NCBI GenBank assembly: GCA_902386205.1
Contig: CABMIH010000087.1
Span: 1-63,100, forward strand
From: an uncultured archaeon
GTDB taxonomy: Archaea; Halobacteriota; Methanosarcinia; Methanosarcinales; Methanoperedenaceae
DNA: 63,100 nucleotides
Direction of reading: 5' to 3'
Below, piece by piece: positions 10,501-20,900 of the stretch (position 1 is the stretch's first letter; every line of letters starts with the position of its first letter). Made by a program: the position numbers and the translations under genes. The notes below the pieces were generated by a model. It was not told where the DNA came from. It was given only the letters and a program-made list of their open reading frames with translations, and did not search any database.

Positions 10501-13500
10501 CTTGCATTTATGTGGCAGCCGACGCAGTCCCTGGTATCCATCGGCGATACTGAAAGGTAATGGGAAGCCGCCAGTGCCGATGTGCGTGCGGCCTGCGCCC
10601 CCCTGGCATGGCATGATACACAGGAAGCATTGGTTGGTACGCTGCTCACACCGGGTATGTGTTTGAACACAATGGGCGCAGTACCAAAATCGCTGACGTG
10701 GCAGTTTTCACACGCCTTGGGTGAACTGCCAGGATGCGTCCAGCTAACATTGACCGAAAAGCTGTACCTTGCATCATCCCCGGCACTCCTTAGAATAGCT
10801 ATCCAGTTCCCGGCCTGGGGCATCGGGACATTTACCTGGCCATAATAAGCTGTAAGATTAGGCGCATACAGGGTCAGGTTAAGTATGCTGCTGCCGTTCC
10901 AGTCCAGTGTTTCATTAAGCCACCTTGAATTATTGGGTACACTGAAATTATAAACGCGCGACTCTGACCCGACAATAATACCATTCTTTACCTGCCGCGG
11001 CGTATGGCAGTCCACGCAGTTGAGGTTCTTATGCGCGGACATTCCATATGCACTGAAGGCCACGGGTTTGCTTGTAGCATTATCGTGACAGTCAAGGCAA
11101 TTCGATCCCCCGACGCCTACTGTAACGTAATGCAAAAAGTCTTTTGTGGTATTGGATGTACCGTGACACCCGGCGCAGCCCACATCGGAATAATCAGACA
11201 GGTCATGGTTGTAGTATTTCGTCCCGTCATTAGAGGTGGTATAGCTGCCATAACTTGAATTTAAGGTTATTTCAGGGGGTATCGGGAGAGAAGCTTCAGA
11301 AAATACCCTGACCATATCGTTATAGGTGACGCCTCCTGAGGAATATCCCTGGTAATGGCATGAAGCGCACCAGTACTGGCCCGAAATACTTGAGTTCCTG
11401 GTATTACTGCCTGCAAGAGTTGATGCCCGGCCAAGAGGGTCGTGCATGCTGTAGTTGCGGGATATTTCATGACAATACTGGCACGCTGCGGTACTGTTAG
11501 TCCAGTACGCTGCTGTCTTGTTCCATTTTCCTCCCGCAACCGGGCTGTTGCTGTGATAAAGGCCTGGAACCTGTACTGCTAAGATTTGGCCCTGTGGTGA
11601 TGTGATATTCAATCCTGCCCCGTAGGTATCTGTAAGAGACTGCGCCTTCGTGGTATTCTGGTGGCAGATGCTGCAATCAAGTACACGCGTCATGCCGGCA
11701 GGCGTGTGGCCGTGGCACTCCGTACAATTCAGGTCTTTATGTGGAATGATCTGTGTGGGCTGCGCGGAACTACCGTCCTGCAACCTGTAGCTCTTTGCGC
11801 TTGCATTATAATGGCACAGCACACAGTCCCTGTCATTTTGCCCGTAGAACACGAGGCTCTCAGCGCTGTGGGTATGGCATTCTGAGCAGGCCGTACGCCC
11901 GTGCCCTGCGACCTGCGGCGCGCGCACGATCCATGAAGAGGTGGTATTGTCCAGTACCACAGTGTGGCCCGAAGAGGGAACTGAGTTCTCTATGAGCGAG
12001 ACGTTCCTTGTGGTATTCTGGTGGCACGATTCGCAACTGCTTCCCGCCACAAAGTTATAGCTGCTGAAAGTGGAAGGCGCATGGTCATGGCACTCCCTGC
12101 AACTGGCATTCCCGTGTCCCTGTACCTGGGGCGGAATTACATACAGCGGGTTCCCGCCCGGGTTTGTCACGCTACTTCTTGTTGAGTTGGGCTGCCTGTA
12201 ATCAAGGAGTGAAATTGTGGAACTTGTGTTCTGGTGACAGTTGGTACATGAAACTGCTGTAGACCCTACGAAGGTAAGGTTCGAATTTGAGTGACCGTGG
12301 CAGTTATTGCATGATGTGTTGCCGTGCCCCGTGGTTTGCGGGGGATGTACGATAAGCTGCGACGCTCCCGGATTTGTCACACTTGTGAGGTCTGAATCGT
12401 TCAGTTTTCCGGGTATCAGCTCCACAAGTTTTTCCGCATCCTGATGGCATCCGACGCAGTTTGAGCCAACTGTCAGGATGAGGGTCTCCGGGCGATGCCC
12501 GTGGCACTTGTAACATGAGACGTTGCCGTGTCCTGCTATCTGGATCGGGTGCGGTTCAGCCCTTGAATCGTTGGTTGTCAGTTCATCCCTGTCAAGGGCG
12601 TTTGACACTGATTTTGAACCGTGGCATGTACTGCATATGGTGTTGTTTCGGATCCCTTCCACAAGAGTCAGGTTCGATGTGTTCACAGTCTGGTTGGTGT
12701 GGAGCATGTAGGCGTTAATACTGTCCTCGTGGCAGAATATGCACTGGGATTCGTTATTATAAGTATAAGAGAACCGCAGGAATATGGATGCGGGGCTTCC
12801 TCTTTCAAGCGGCAGGGCGCCTGTTGATGTCTTACCGTGGCAGCGTTCGCAGTCAAGGTGCTGGCTTGCATTGTATGCCACGCTCTGCGCATTCTGGCCG
12901 TGTATACGCTGCTGGTGGCAGTTGTTGCAGTCTGAAGTAGTGAGATGGATCGAACTGAAATTGTGCGGCATGGTGTGGCACTTTAAGCATGTTGAGGCTT
13001 TCTCATAATCCGTGAAGCTTGAGTCCACCTCGCCATGCCCTGAGTCAAAGTGGCAGTACATGCAGTTTTTATTGAAATCCTTGGCATGAGGCTCACTTCT
13101 GTTATGACAATAAGAACACTCCCTGATCGGGGAGGTTATATCCGTGATTCCGGGGATGTTCCCGACCTGGATGTGGCAGTCGGTGCAAGGCCAGGCCTCG
13201 TACTGGTGGTAATTATCATCCACAGCCAGCCGCAGGTTATCAAAGTACACACTTCCTGTGCTGCCGCTGCCATAAACCCCGATCCAGAGACTGCTCACCG
13301 TACCTGTGGCATTAAAAGAGGCTGACTCGTTCACGGTGCTGTTATGGAACAATACCCTTATCTCCCTCCAGCCGTTCCAGTCCAGGGGTACAGTATAATT
13401 ATACCATGCAGTGGTGTAAACTCCAAGTACCAGTTGAGTATTCGCATCGATTGAAGAATTCACCATGACCGTGATGCCTTTGTACCTGCTGGCATTTGTT

Positions 13501-16500
13501 GCATTGAGGCTGTTCCCAAGATAATCCGTAAGACCCGTATAGTTCAACACTGCGCTGTGATTTCCGCTATCATTATTGGGGCCGGCGTAATATATATGGG
13601 ACTGGCCGAAGCTTGTGAGGTTGGCAGCAAAAATGCTGTTATTTTCAAAATCCGCAAGTACATCCGCATGTTTGATCAGACCTGAGATATTCAGGCTGTT
13701 CCCGGACACGTCGCTCTGGTGGCAGTTCATGCATGTGGCATTCGCCTGCGGGTATTTATCCCGCTCTGGCCAGCCGTGCCCTTCTGTCTGGTGGCAGGTT
13801 TCGCAATTCGGCGGACGCTCCAGATTGTGCCTTCCCCCGTGGCATAATCCGCATTCGATCTCTTTGTACTGGGTGTGGCTTCCAATTTGCTCTTTTTTCA
13901 TGTCATCGATGAGAATAGTGCCGCTTGAGCCTGATTCGCTTTCAGTTTCAAGCTTGATCCTGACAGTATCCGAAAAGCTTATATATAGTAGATCATGCTG
14001 GCTGAGTTCTTTTATCGGGACTGAGATTTTTCGCCATCCTGTCCAGTTTACCTGCATGGGTGATGACTGGTGCCAGTTTACTTTTGTGGATCTCGTGTTG
14101 TTGATAGCAAGATACAGCGTAGTATTGGAGTTATCCCCGTATACCCAGAGGCTTATGCTGGTGGCATTCGTGAGGTCAAGGTTCTTCCTGTCGATATACA
14201 CCCTGCCGAAACCTGCACCAAGAGAATAATCCACCTGTCCTGAGAAACTGCCGCTTTTATTTGTGGTGCTCGTGCTTATCGAAACCGTGCTGAACCTGTA
14301 GCCGCTTGTGGCCGTGACATCAGATACGTCCTCGAAATTCTCAAGCGTGGTATTGCTGCCGCTTAAATTCCCGGGAACGCCCTGCATCCCGGAGCCCGAT
14401 GATGAAGGGTGGCACAGGGTACATTGCGGCACTCTTGGTGGGTCGGTGATGTTCCCGTGGCATGACTGGCATGCCGTTTCCTTGCCATACCACGAACCGC
14501 CTGGTTTGGTATTGATATTCGCATGGATGTCTGCGCCATACGTGTCGTTCAGATAACCCTCGTTCGGATGGTCGGCGCTGTTGTGGCATGTCTTGCATTT
14601 CGTGGGGCCTCCCGTGCTTCCGGTCTCGTTCCTGTGGCATCCGCTGCAGCTTGCGTCGCCTCCATAATTATGCCAGTCGCATGTATTGCTGATGCTCTTA
14701 TGGGTATGGTTTATGCTAAAATCTGATGGGGCGATACTTGTATCATCGTGCAGATTATAATGCATGGTAATGCTGTTCGGCCTGTGGCACCGCGCGCAAC
14801 CCCATATCATCACACTGAAATTTTCCCCGGTGCCGGGATATTCTGCAATCTGGAATGAGTAATTGCCTTCAGGAATGCTTTTGCCCGGGAACAGTACTGA
14901 AGTGGAATATGTCTTATCGCTCTCGCTGAGGGGATAAGTACCGTAGAGAGTGCCGTTGGGATAATATACCAGCGCCGTGAGACTTTGCCCGGTCCTTCGA
15001 AGCCCGGCGCTGTCAAGCACTGCTACCTTGAGCGTGATGTTGCGGTATTCTTCGGGCGCGGAGTTTGATGCCCATGCAGAGCCGCCTATCAGCACTTCGC
15101 CCTTATCTGTCCAGATACGAAGGTTTGAAGTCGCAAACAGGTGTGAGGCTGTCCCATCAATCCCGTTCTTTGAGGACGTGACATTGACAAAATAGGAGGA
15201 ATAATCATCCGGTGCCGTGAAGTTCACGACAGCTTCACCATTGGTGTTTGTCGCAGTCGTGTTACTTGAGATGATCGTTCCGTCGTAGCGGGTCAGGGTA
15301 GCCACGACCGCGGCGCCGTACAGGGAGCCGGAAGTTGAAATATTTTCCCGCACTGCTATTACGGCAGTTATGTTCTCTCCAGGGTTGTAGGCTGTCTGGG
15401 AAAGCGTCAGGTTAACGCTCAGGTTAACGGTATATGGAAGGAGCGCGTTCCCTCTTATGCCGTCTGTGTCTGTGGCATTGATAGTCACATTATACTTTCC
15501 TGCCTGGTCGGTAAATGCCTGTGATAATATATTATAACCCGATTGATTCAGGCTTGTTGTATTTATCTGGTTCACGATGGATGTTAAGTTGGATATGGTC
15601 ATATTTACCGCGGCATTAGCTATCGTAGTGGCATTGGTCTCATCCTCGACCCGTGCGAATATTGATCTTGATTCCCCCACTTTTGCAGATATATCCTGTA
15701 TCGTTACGTTGAGCCTTCTCACCCTGAAAGAAGCGGATGCATTGCCGTTATCCGTACCATTTGAAGCCGATGCATTGACTGTGTAAATGCCGGCGGCGGT
15801 CGTATCGGAATAATTTGCCGAATAAATGCCGCTTCCCCTGTCGGTTACATTTCCGTACAGGGTGCTAAAATTCCTTGTAACGTTCGACGGGGCGGACACG
15901 GTTATATTAACCACCCCGCCACTGATCCCTGTGGTACTATCGCTCACATTTACTGTGATCTGCGCTGTTTCATTCGGGTTGTACTGCGTCCTGTTGGTCT
16001 GCACGCTTAAATTAAGCCGTACCCTGAAAGTGACATTTGCTGTCCCGGTTACATCCTGGTAATCCTTCACGCTGATATTCACACGGTATGTGCCGCCCGG
16101 TTGCGGTGTTCTTATCGTGTGGTTATAATACCCCTGCACGTTTGTTGTGTTGGTGTAGTTGATCAAAGTGCTGTTGGGATATGTGATATTGAAATACACA
16201 GTGGCATTTGGTATTGCCATTCCTGTGCGGTTATCCGTCGCATAACCTGTGATCGTTACATTACCCGCGCCGGATTCGAATGGTCCTCCTGCGCTTGTAT
16301 TAACATCAAGCCTGCGTACCGAGAATACCGTGGTGTTGCTCCTTCCAAGGGTTCCATTGGCGACGTAGCTGCCGTTCGCGTACAAGATGTATGAGCTTGC
16401 GTTTGTGAGAGAAAAGGTGGCGCTGTATGAGGTGTTCGAGGTTATATTTGCTGTATAAACAGGTGAATTATTTTCTGGCTCGATGTTCAGATCGTCGAAC

Positions 16501-17888
16501 CATACATTCCCCACAGTATCGGAGACCAGGTGTATCTTTACGTTATCGGCATTAGCAGGCGATGAAGCGCTGCCCTGTAATGATACCCAGCCGTTTTGCT
16601 CCCAGATAGTTCTTTGGGTGTTGATCGCTGTGGAAATACTGCCTGTCCCGTTGTACCACTCGACCCAGAGTCGCAGGTTTCCGCCTGTGCTGTTATCTGT
16701 CTTTGCCCATACACTGAACGTATAACCTGTACCGGGTGAAATTACATACAGGCTGGAATAGTTCCATTCTCCTTCCGTAGCATTTGCAGGAAACTTCAGT
16801 ATCCTGGCGCTGTAACTTCCTGTCCTTGGAACCGTATCCTGCGTTTTTATTCCATCCCCCGCGCCTCTCCATCCATCAGGCAGGCTGTTATTATCAAGGT
16901 CGGTTTCAAAGGACGGGTTGAATGCAAGGTTCTTTTTTACAATGATGTTCACGCTCGCATTCGCACCTGCACCCCTGTAGGTCGTAATGCCGCTGGCTGT
17001 GGTAGTCCCTGAAGCGGTGTAAACTGCCCTATCAGTGGCAGTATTGATATCGAACTGGTCAAGTTCAAATATCGTGGTATTGTAACCTGCATTCTCCCCA
17101 GTGCTTGCGCCTGCCGTTATGGTGTAGTTGCCAAGAGGCGAGGTTGGGAGAGTGAAGATAAAATTTACAGGCGCGGTCGTATTTCTTGTTTGTTCAAATA
17201 CCTTGATGCTGCTTGGATCATAAATCCTCAGGGTCAGGTCAGAGGCCGTTGTATTCCCGTTCTCTGTGACATTTACGTTTATGCTTACGTTCTCAAGCGT
17301 ATTGTATATCGTTTTGTCAATACTGATATTCACAGCAAGGTCTCCCACGTTGAAGCTCGTGTTTTCCATCCTCATGAGCCCGTTTACCGTGGCATTTGTG
17401 ACAGCGGTGAACCTGCCTTTTATTGCCGGGATAGTATAATTTGCCAGGGCTTCGCCTGTTGCGTTCGCCTGTGTAAGATTCACCTGAGCCGCTGTTCCGT
17501 TAGGATAATATATCACGGTAGTTACATTGTCGATAATAGAATCCCCTGTGACATTCCGGAGCTTCGTTGTAAGGACGAGCGTCTCGCCTGCTGAATACAT
17601 ATTCTTATCCTGGGTGAAGGTGATCGCGTATCCTTCAACCGTCCCGTTAGCCACGCTGTACGGCGCCTGGAGGGAACTCATTGAAGCTGTGTACGGGCCG
17701 GATGTAAGCGGACGCTCAAAATAGAGATAATATACTTTTCCCTCGTATGGTGAAAGGGTCTTGATAAAGGTGACATTCACATAACCACCCATGTCAAATA
17801 TGCTTGATGCTTTTGGATTTCCATCTATGTCGTACAGCGCAGCCGTAGTTGCGGAATACCCTCCAGGCAGGGCAAGATTAAAGGTCAC
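7563..17888 (-). CDS. Giant S-layer-type multiheme cytochrome c, haem-bearing part (52 CXXCH)
   Basis: Open frame of 3,441 codons from a GTG. By eye it has 52 CXXCH motifs, from about residue 1031 to 3287, so it could bind some 52 c-type haems. Order: residues 1-1000, Ig-like repeats (units ending FRVR, rich in N-X-S/T); an embedded jelly-roll-like module near residues 320-480; haem region 1; two further jelly-roll inserts (each with W-x-GWR and FDN/IDD endings); a tandem di-haem repeat block (11650-12560); an S-layer DUF1608-like stretch near residues 2460-2760 with WELADNYSLALIEA and WDIGEGYSLRVADAG; haem region 3; a C-terminal beta domain; and a final transmembrane helix ALILIGFIFFIWKWYR. 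It has no signal peptide of its own. The frame upstream is continuous with the 17949-23843 frame except for one TAG, so the GTG is probably not a real start. Likely role: electron transfer through the S-layer. Confidence 0.93.
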   Translation of the reverse strand: MTFNLALPGGYSATTAALYDIDGNPKASSIFDMGGYVNVTFIKTLSPYEGKVYYLYFERPLTSGPYTASMSSLQAPYSVANGTVEGYAITFTQDKNMYSAGETLVLTTKLRNVTGDSIIDNVTTVIYYPNGTAAQVNLTQANATGEALANYTIPAIKGRFTAVTNATVNGLMRMENTSFNVGDLAVNISIDKTIYNTLENVSINVNVTENGNTTASDLTLRIYDPSSIKVFEQTRNTTAPVNFIFTLPTSPLGNYTITAGASTGENAGYNTTIFELDQFDINTATDRAVYTASGTTTASGITTYRGAGANASVNIIVKKNLAFNPSFETDLDNNSLPDGWRGAGDGIKTQDTVPRTGSYSARILKFPANATEGEWNYSSLYVISPGTGYTFSVWAKTDNSTGGNLRLWVEWYNGTGSISTAINTQRTIWEQNGWVSLQGSASSPANADNVKIHLVSDTVGNVWFDDLNIEPENNSPVYTANITSNTSYSATFSLTNASSYILYANGSYVANGTLGRSNTTVFSVRRLDVNTSAGGPFESGAGNVTITGYATDNRTGMAIPNATVYFNITYPNSTLINYTNTTNVQGYYNHTIRTPQPGGTYRVNISVKDYQDVTGTANVTFRVRLNLSVQTNRTQYNPNETAQITVNVSDSTTGISGGVVNITVSAPSNVTRNFSTLYGNVTDRGSGIYSANYSDTTAAGIYTVNASASNGTDNGNASASFRVRRLNVTIQDISAKVGESRSIFARVEDETNATTIANAAVNMTISNLTSIVNQINTTSLNQSGYNILSQAFTDQAGKYNVTINATDTDGIRGNALLPYTVNLSVNLTLSQTAYNPGENITAVIAVRENISTSGSLYGAAVVATLTRYDGTIISSNTTATNTNGEAVVNFTAPDDYSSYFVNVTSSKNGIDGTASHLFATSNLRIWTDKGEVLIGGSAWASNSAPEEYRNITLKVAVLDSAGLRRTGQSLTALVYYPNGTLYGTYPLSESDKTYSTSVLFPGKSIPEGNYSFQIAEYPGTGENFSVMIWGCARCHRPNSITMHYNLHDDTSIAPSDFSINHTHKSISNTCDWHNYGGDASCSGCHRNETGSTGGPTKCKTCHNSADHPNEGYLNDTYGADIHANINTKPGGSWYGKETACQSCHGNITDPPRVPQCTLCHPSSSGSGMQGVPGNLSGSNTTLENFEDVSDVTATSGYRFSTVSISTSTTNKSGSFSGQVDYSLGAGFGRVYIDRKNLDLTNATSISLWVYGDNSNTTLYLAINNTRSTKVNWHQSSPMQVNWTGWRKISVPIKELSQHDLLYISFSDTVRIKLETESESGSSGTILIDDMKKEQIGSHTQYKEIECGLCHGGRHNLERPPNCETCHQTEGHGWPERDKYPQANATCMNCHQSDVSGNSLNISGLIKHADVLADFENNSIFAANLTSFGQSHIYYAGPNNDSGNHSAVLNYTGLTDYLGNSLNATNASRYKGITVMVNSSIDANTQLVLGVYTTAWYNYTVPLDWNGWREIRVLFHNSTVNESASFNATGTVSSLWIGVYGSGSTGSVYFDNLRLAVDDNYHQYEAWPCTDCHIQVGNIPGITDITSPIRECSYCHNRSEPHAKDFNKNCMYCHFDSGHGEVDSSFTDYEKASTCLKCHTMPHNFSSIHLTTSDCNNCHQQRIHGQNAQSVAYNASQHLDCERCHGKTSTGALPLERGSPASIFLRFSYTYNNESQCIFCHEDSINAYMLHTNQTVNTSNLTLVEGIRNNTICSTCHGSKSVSNALDRDELTTNDSRAEPHPIQIAGHGNVSCYKCHGHRPETLILTVGSNCVGCHQDAEKLVELIPGKLNDSDLTSVTNPGASQLIVHPPQTTGHGNTSCNNCHGHSNSNLTFVGSTAVSCTNCHQNTSSTISLLDYRQPNSTRSSVTNPGGNPLYVIPPQVQGHGNASCRECHDHAPSTFSSYNFVAGSSCESCHQNTTRNVSLIENSVPSSGHTVVLDNTTSSWIVRAPQVAGHGRTACSECHTHSAESLVFYGQNDRDCVLCHYNASAKSYRLQDGSSAQPTQIIPHKDLNCTECHGHTPAGMTRVLDCSICHQNTTKAQSLTDTYGAGLNITSPQGQILAVQVPGLYHSNSPVAGGKWNKTAAYWTNSTAACQYCHEISRNYSMHDPLGRASTLAGSNTRNSSISGQYWCASCHYQGYSSGGVTYNDMVRVFSEASLPIPPEITLNSSYGSYTTSNDGTKYYNHDLSDYSDVGCAGCHGTSNTTKDFLHYVTVGVGGSNCLDCHDNATSKPVAFSAYGMSAHKNLNCVDCHTPRQVKNGIIVGSESRVYNFSVPNNSRWLNETLDWNGSSILNLTLYAPNLTAYYGQVNVPMPQAGNWIAILRSAGDDARYSFSVNVSWTHPGSSPKACENCHVSDFGTAPIVFKHIPGVSSVPTNASCVSCHARGAQAARTSALAASHYLSVSPMDTRDCVGCHINASQGFGTPPDPRNHTRYTPVNMTLVSGNTWELADNYSLALIEATREGAIFEFEKDGEMLKRELVAGGDVFRYEVSGVGTENISVVDLTVKRLFTANNLSAVELSGNVLATRIHREKDNNSCYACHDSEYRANRPDGMDYYVLDKTTENVTLALMPANFSALDTRMLSVGEEWDIGEGYSLRVADAGTTRGNAQLQVFRNGTLIEDIIINEGNYITHEEWVFGRKINVFSAKLERIFVGTKPAVSGLRLAEYNLANSTVIVLSDVRLIAGEQQTRNATTQILQEGVQLKYLSLDDRITIGKEPTGFHVYTLTQGGYSSDCISCHTGSGVAPVKIDPVAFRNGVHAGLNRNATYTGFITDDVNKACWACHGNGSEPSEHPVSYPGNDTPKTCISCHGYFQFGAKQVYSHYPGAGISTGASCNVCHSNTLVNKTVSYTSHYSTRKGLLNTSDCGGCHANATNASKWGNAPLVLKHNSSNNCTLCHAGYRIATFHDKGLTITRRCEDCHVNREKAEKFNLSVIRTHYPDAPESMANTLKQSNYTCRDCHNATNNTLHSSLIVREYQNMSMGNCFQCHSEEGNFPHKAGVQIGALRHGLGIKVLSGCETCHAIEGVSKFHTPSLVGKQYFSSAGNYRVECTTCHEEHEGRKYQPYENIQCVDCHSEYGAAHYGNAQITLVKESGACLRCHNEEAETFHNLTRIVGNVTDAAYEPCRTCHDDLEALKDAQNASSMILRGNMFNTSSISNSSFRTCTSCHNASGEGRFHYSSYPRGTVQNPGWNNWTAGLITGCKDCHTYQGGERPFNATNMGMEGTSPAGTAHGFAPNCTLCHGGADPVGFHSLAASGFIPRLGVTLKPESVSAGEKSMIQATVVLAPLMKVTRAEYFIDKMGDDGQGYMLEYVVGNSSTSASLLGAVMNTSDLSFGTHLVFVHVKESSGKWSKPEIAVLTVTKPRGLEYAEIFLKDIVPALILIGFIFFIWKWYR

Positions 17889-17948
17889 AGTGCCTGAATT
17901 CTCTTGCGAATTGTTGTTAAAAAGCAGGATGGGGACCCTGTAATCCCT

Positions 17949-17951
17949 CTA
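17949..17951 (-). other. In-frame TAG (amber) codon inside the giant cytochrome reading frame
   Basis: The codon context on the minus strand is GAC CCG TAG AGG GAT TAC AGG GTC. After the TAG the same frame stays open for 20 codons to the GTG at 17888 and then for 3,441 more. The residues around it, QSWFDP-stop-RDYRVPILLFNN, resemble the W-x-x-x-x-W-x-YR-x-P opening of DUF2341-type domains, so the stop lies inside a domain motif and not between domains. No Shine-Dalgarno sequence with good spacing was seen before the GTG. Possible explanations are pyrrolysine or other amber suppression, a recent nonsense mutation, or a base error. Confidence 0.8.
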
Positions 17952-20900
17952 CGGGTCGAACCATGACTGGTTGATCGTATATGCTATAAATGAAGTATTA
18001 TGCACCGAAAGTACGCCGCTGTCATTCACACCCACGCTCGCATTGAATATACCGTAAGCCGTACTGTTAAAGCTCCCGGTAAAATTGAGAACATAGCTTC
18101 CTGAACTGGTTGATGTAATGTTGAACGTGTAAGGATTTCCGCTTTGCAGGATTGTGATATTGACCTGCGCGCCCGTGATATTGGATCTTGTCTCATTATC
18201 CTTCACAGTTCCGTAAATTATTAGAGGCACAACGGTATTGGATGAGAGCGCAGACTCATTGAAATTATACGGGCCAAAGAAGGTTGAGGTGATATCAAGT
18301 GTCCGTACCTTAAAAGTCGTATATGCGCTGCTGTTTCCCGATGTGGCGTTCACGCGGTACATTCCGGTGGGGTCCGCTGTAAAGTTGAAGGTATAATTTC
18401 CCCCTGAACCGCTGGCAGCGCCCTGGGCCAGTACCGGGGAACTGAGGTTGTACAGGGTAACGTTATCGAATCTGATATACGCGCTTCCTCCGATACTTGC
18501 ATTTTTTGCATAGCCGTTCAATTTTATAAAAGATCCTGCAGGCAGCGTGAAATTTCCCTGGTAGAACTGTTCCCCGCTCCTGTAGAATCGCAGCGTTCCG
18601 ACATCGTATTCTATGGAAAAACGGATTTTTCGCCCATCTGCGGTCTCCTGTTTTGAATACCGCTGAACACCGTTCATATATACAAAATACCCGTCCTGTG
18701 AGTTATCCGAATAATTGAGGAAATCAAGAGAAGCATTCTTCGTGGCATTTCCTATCGTCGGTCTTGCAAGAAGATAGCTTGATGTACCGTTTGCAGATAC
18801 CTCGTATTCAAGGATGAAATGGGAAGGTAATGAGATAGTATTGAGCTGCACGGCTTTTCCTGCCCATGTATTATTTATTGTGAGGTTGGTTGTGTAAAAG
18901 AGCAGTTCATCGTTCTGGGTGTAGTTGAGGTAATAGCCTGTATTATTGTCAGGCGCAGAATAGTTCATTTTGCTTTCATCAAAATACGTGCCCGCAAACT
19001 CGTTCCAGATGTCGAATTTCTGTACTGTCACATTCACGGCAGCATCCTCCGGCACTGTACCATTCCTTACAAGAACAGTAACATTGGCCGCATCTCCCGG
19101 ATTATACTGGAGCAGGGTGTTCATTGCAAGGTTCAATTGCACTTCAAACCGTGCTGTTGTACTGTTGACAGTCCCTTCAAGAGTTGTGGCATTCACAATT
19201 ACGATATACCATCCTGCAACAGAATCGTTCGAAAGCGTGTGGTTCCACAGGTAGCTTCCGTTCCTGCCCGCAAGGGTTGTATTTGTTATTTCACTTGCCG
19301 CTGAGCTATTTATCCTGATAATAACATCGGCTGTCCTTGCGGCCTCCAGTGTGTCCCTCAGCAGCCCCGAAATGTTCACTGTTTCACCGGGTTTGTATGA
19401 AACCGGGCTCCTGTCAAGGCTTGCATTCACAACGAACCCGGATGCCCTGAAACTCCGGTTTGCGGCATTGGCATGCGCAAGCGTTGTGGCGTTCCGTGCG
19501 TACACGGCAATTATGTAATCCCCTTCAAGAGATGTGTTCGAAAAAGTGGTATTGAAATAGCCATTCGTGGTGCTTCCGCTCAGGTTCTCAATTCCTGCAT
19601 CAGGTTTTGTTATGTTGATCGACACATTCGCATTTGCAGGGGTGTAATTCAGGTCAAGTACGGTTACATTAAGCAATACGGCCTCGTTGAGGGCATATAT
19701 GCTCTTGCTCACATTTGTGCTTGTATTATAGTGAATATGAAAAACAGGCGCCGCACTTCCGATGAGCGTATTGTATGTGACATCCACATAAGCCGTATAG
19801 ATGCCGCCGTATAAGTTCGCAAAAGAGACAGTATAGTTTCCCGATGATGTCGTGGTGCTGTTCACTGCTGCGGTGCTGCCGTTGTTAAGAGTGACATTGA
19901 CCGTTGCGCCGCTGGCCTTTCCGCCGGTTTCATCATCATAAACTGTGCCGTTTATCACGACCATTGTGCCTGGCTGGTATTCTGCTGAAACATTGGCCGT
20001 GACCGTAAGGTTACTTATCCTGAAGCTTCCTGTTGCATTTCCTGTAACACCGCTTCTTGAGACATTGACAGTAATATTATAGGTTCCAAGCGTGCCTGTG
20101 CTGCTGTGGATGATATTGTACTGCCCATTCCCGTCTGTCGTTCCGTTGTAGTAGTAATATGTGCTGTTGACCTTTACTGTGGAATTGACGACCGCACCTG
20201 ATACAGGGGAAAGCCCGCGATCATATACCGTGATACTGACTGGAACGGAACTGTTCTTATTATACGATGCCAGCAGGACTCCCAGCGTGACGTTATATTT
20301 CACCCTATAAGTGGTGTTCAAGCTCCCGATTATGTTAGCATCAGAAGCGTTCACTGTGATGTTATAATCGCCCGCCGCATCCACAAGCCTGGAAAGGTTA
20401 TAGTAGCCCGTGGAATTGGTGGTCGTGGCTGCCGTATAATTATACGTGCTGTTGCTGATCGTGATATTCACAGGGGCGCCGCTTATGTTGCTGTTGTTCT
20501 CAAGGTCCCTTACGTATCCTGTTATAGAGGAATTGTTATCGACAATGTACGGTCCGCTTGCATTTACAGTTATGTTCAGGCCCCTTACACGGAACGATAT
20601 GTTCTCGCTATCCTTTGCCGTCGTGGCATTGTATCCCCATACTGTGACGTTATACAATCCGAGAGCTGCGCCGGACGAAAGCGTATAGTCTGAAATATAT
20701 ATGCCGCCTGAAGTATGGTTGAGGGTCATGTTCGCCACAGGTATGCCGGCCTTTGTGATATTGGCATAGACCGTGGCATCGGTGATGCCGCCGCCAATAC
20801 TTGCGCTTATTTTTACGGTGTCCCCCCGGTTGAACTGGGTATTGTTAACAGAAGGTGAAATATCAAGAATGGGCGCCCAGTATGTGATGTTGATGATCTC

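Noticed and set aside
14690-14720. CDWH in the cytochrome as a haem site
   Set aside because: Lacks the second Cys of CXXCH; not counted among the 52.
7918-17724. Many plus-strand frames of 60-200 codons across the giant cytochrome gene
   Set aside because: They are shadows of the CXXCH- and Thr/Asn-rich minus-strand gene; none shows a domain.
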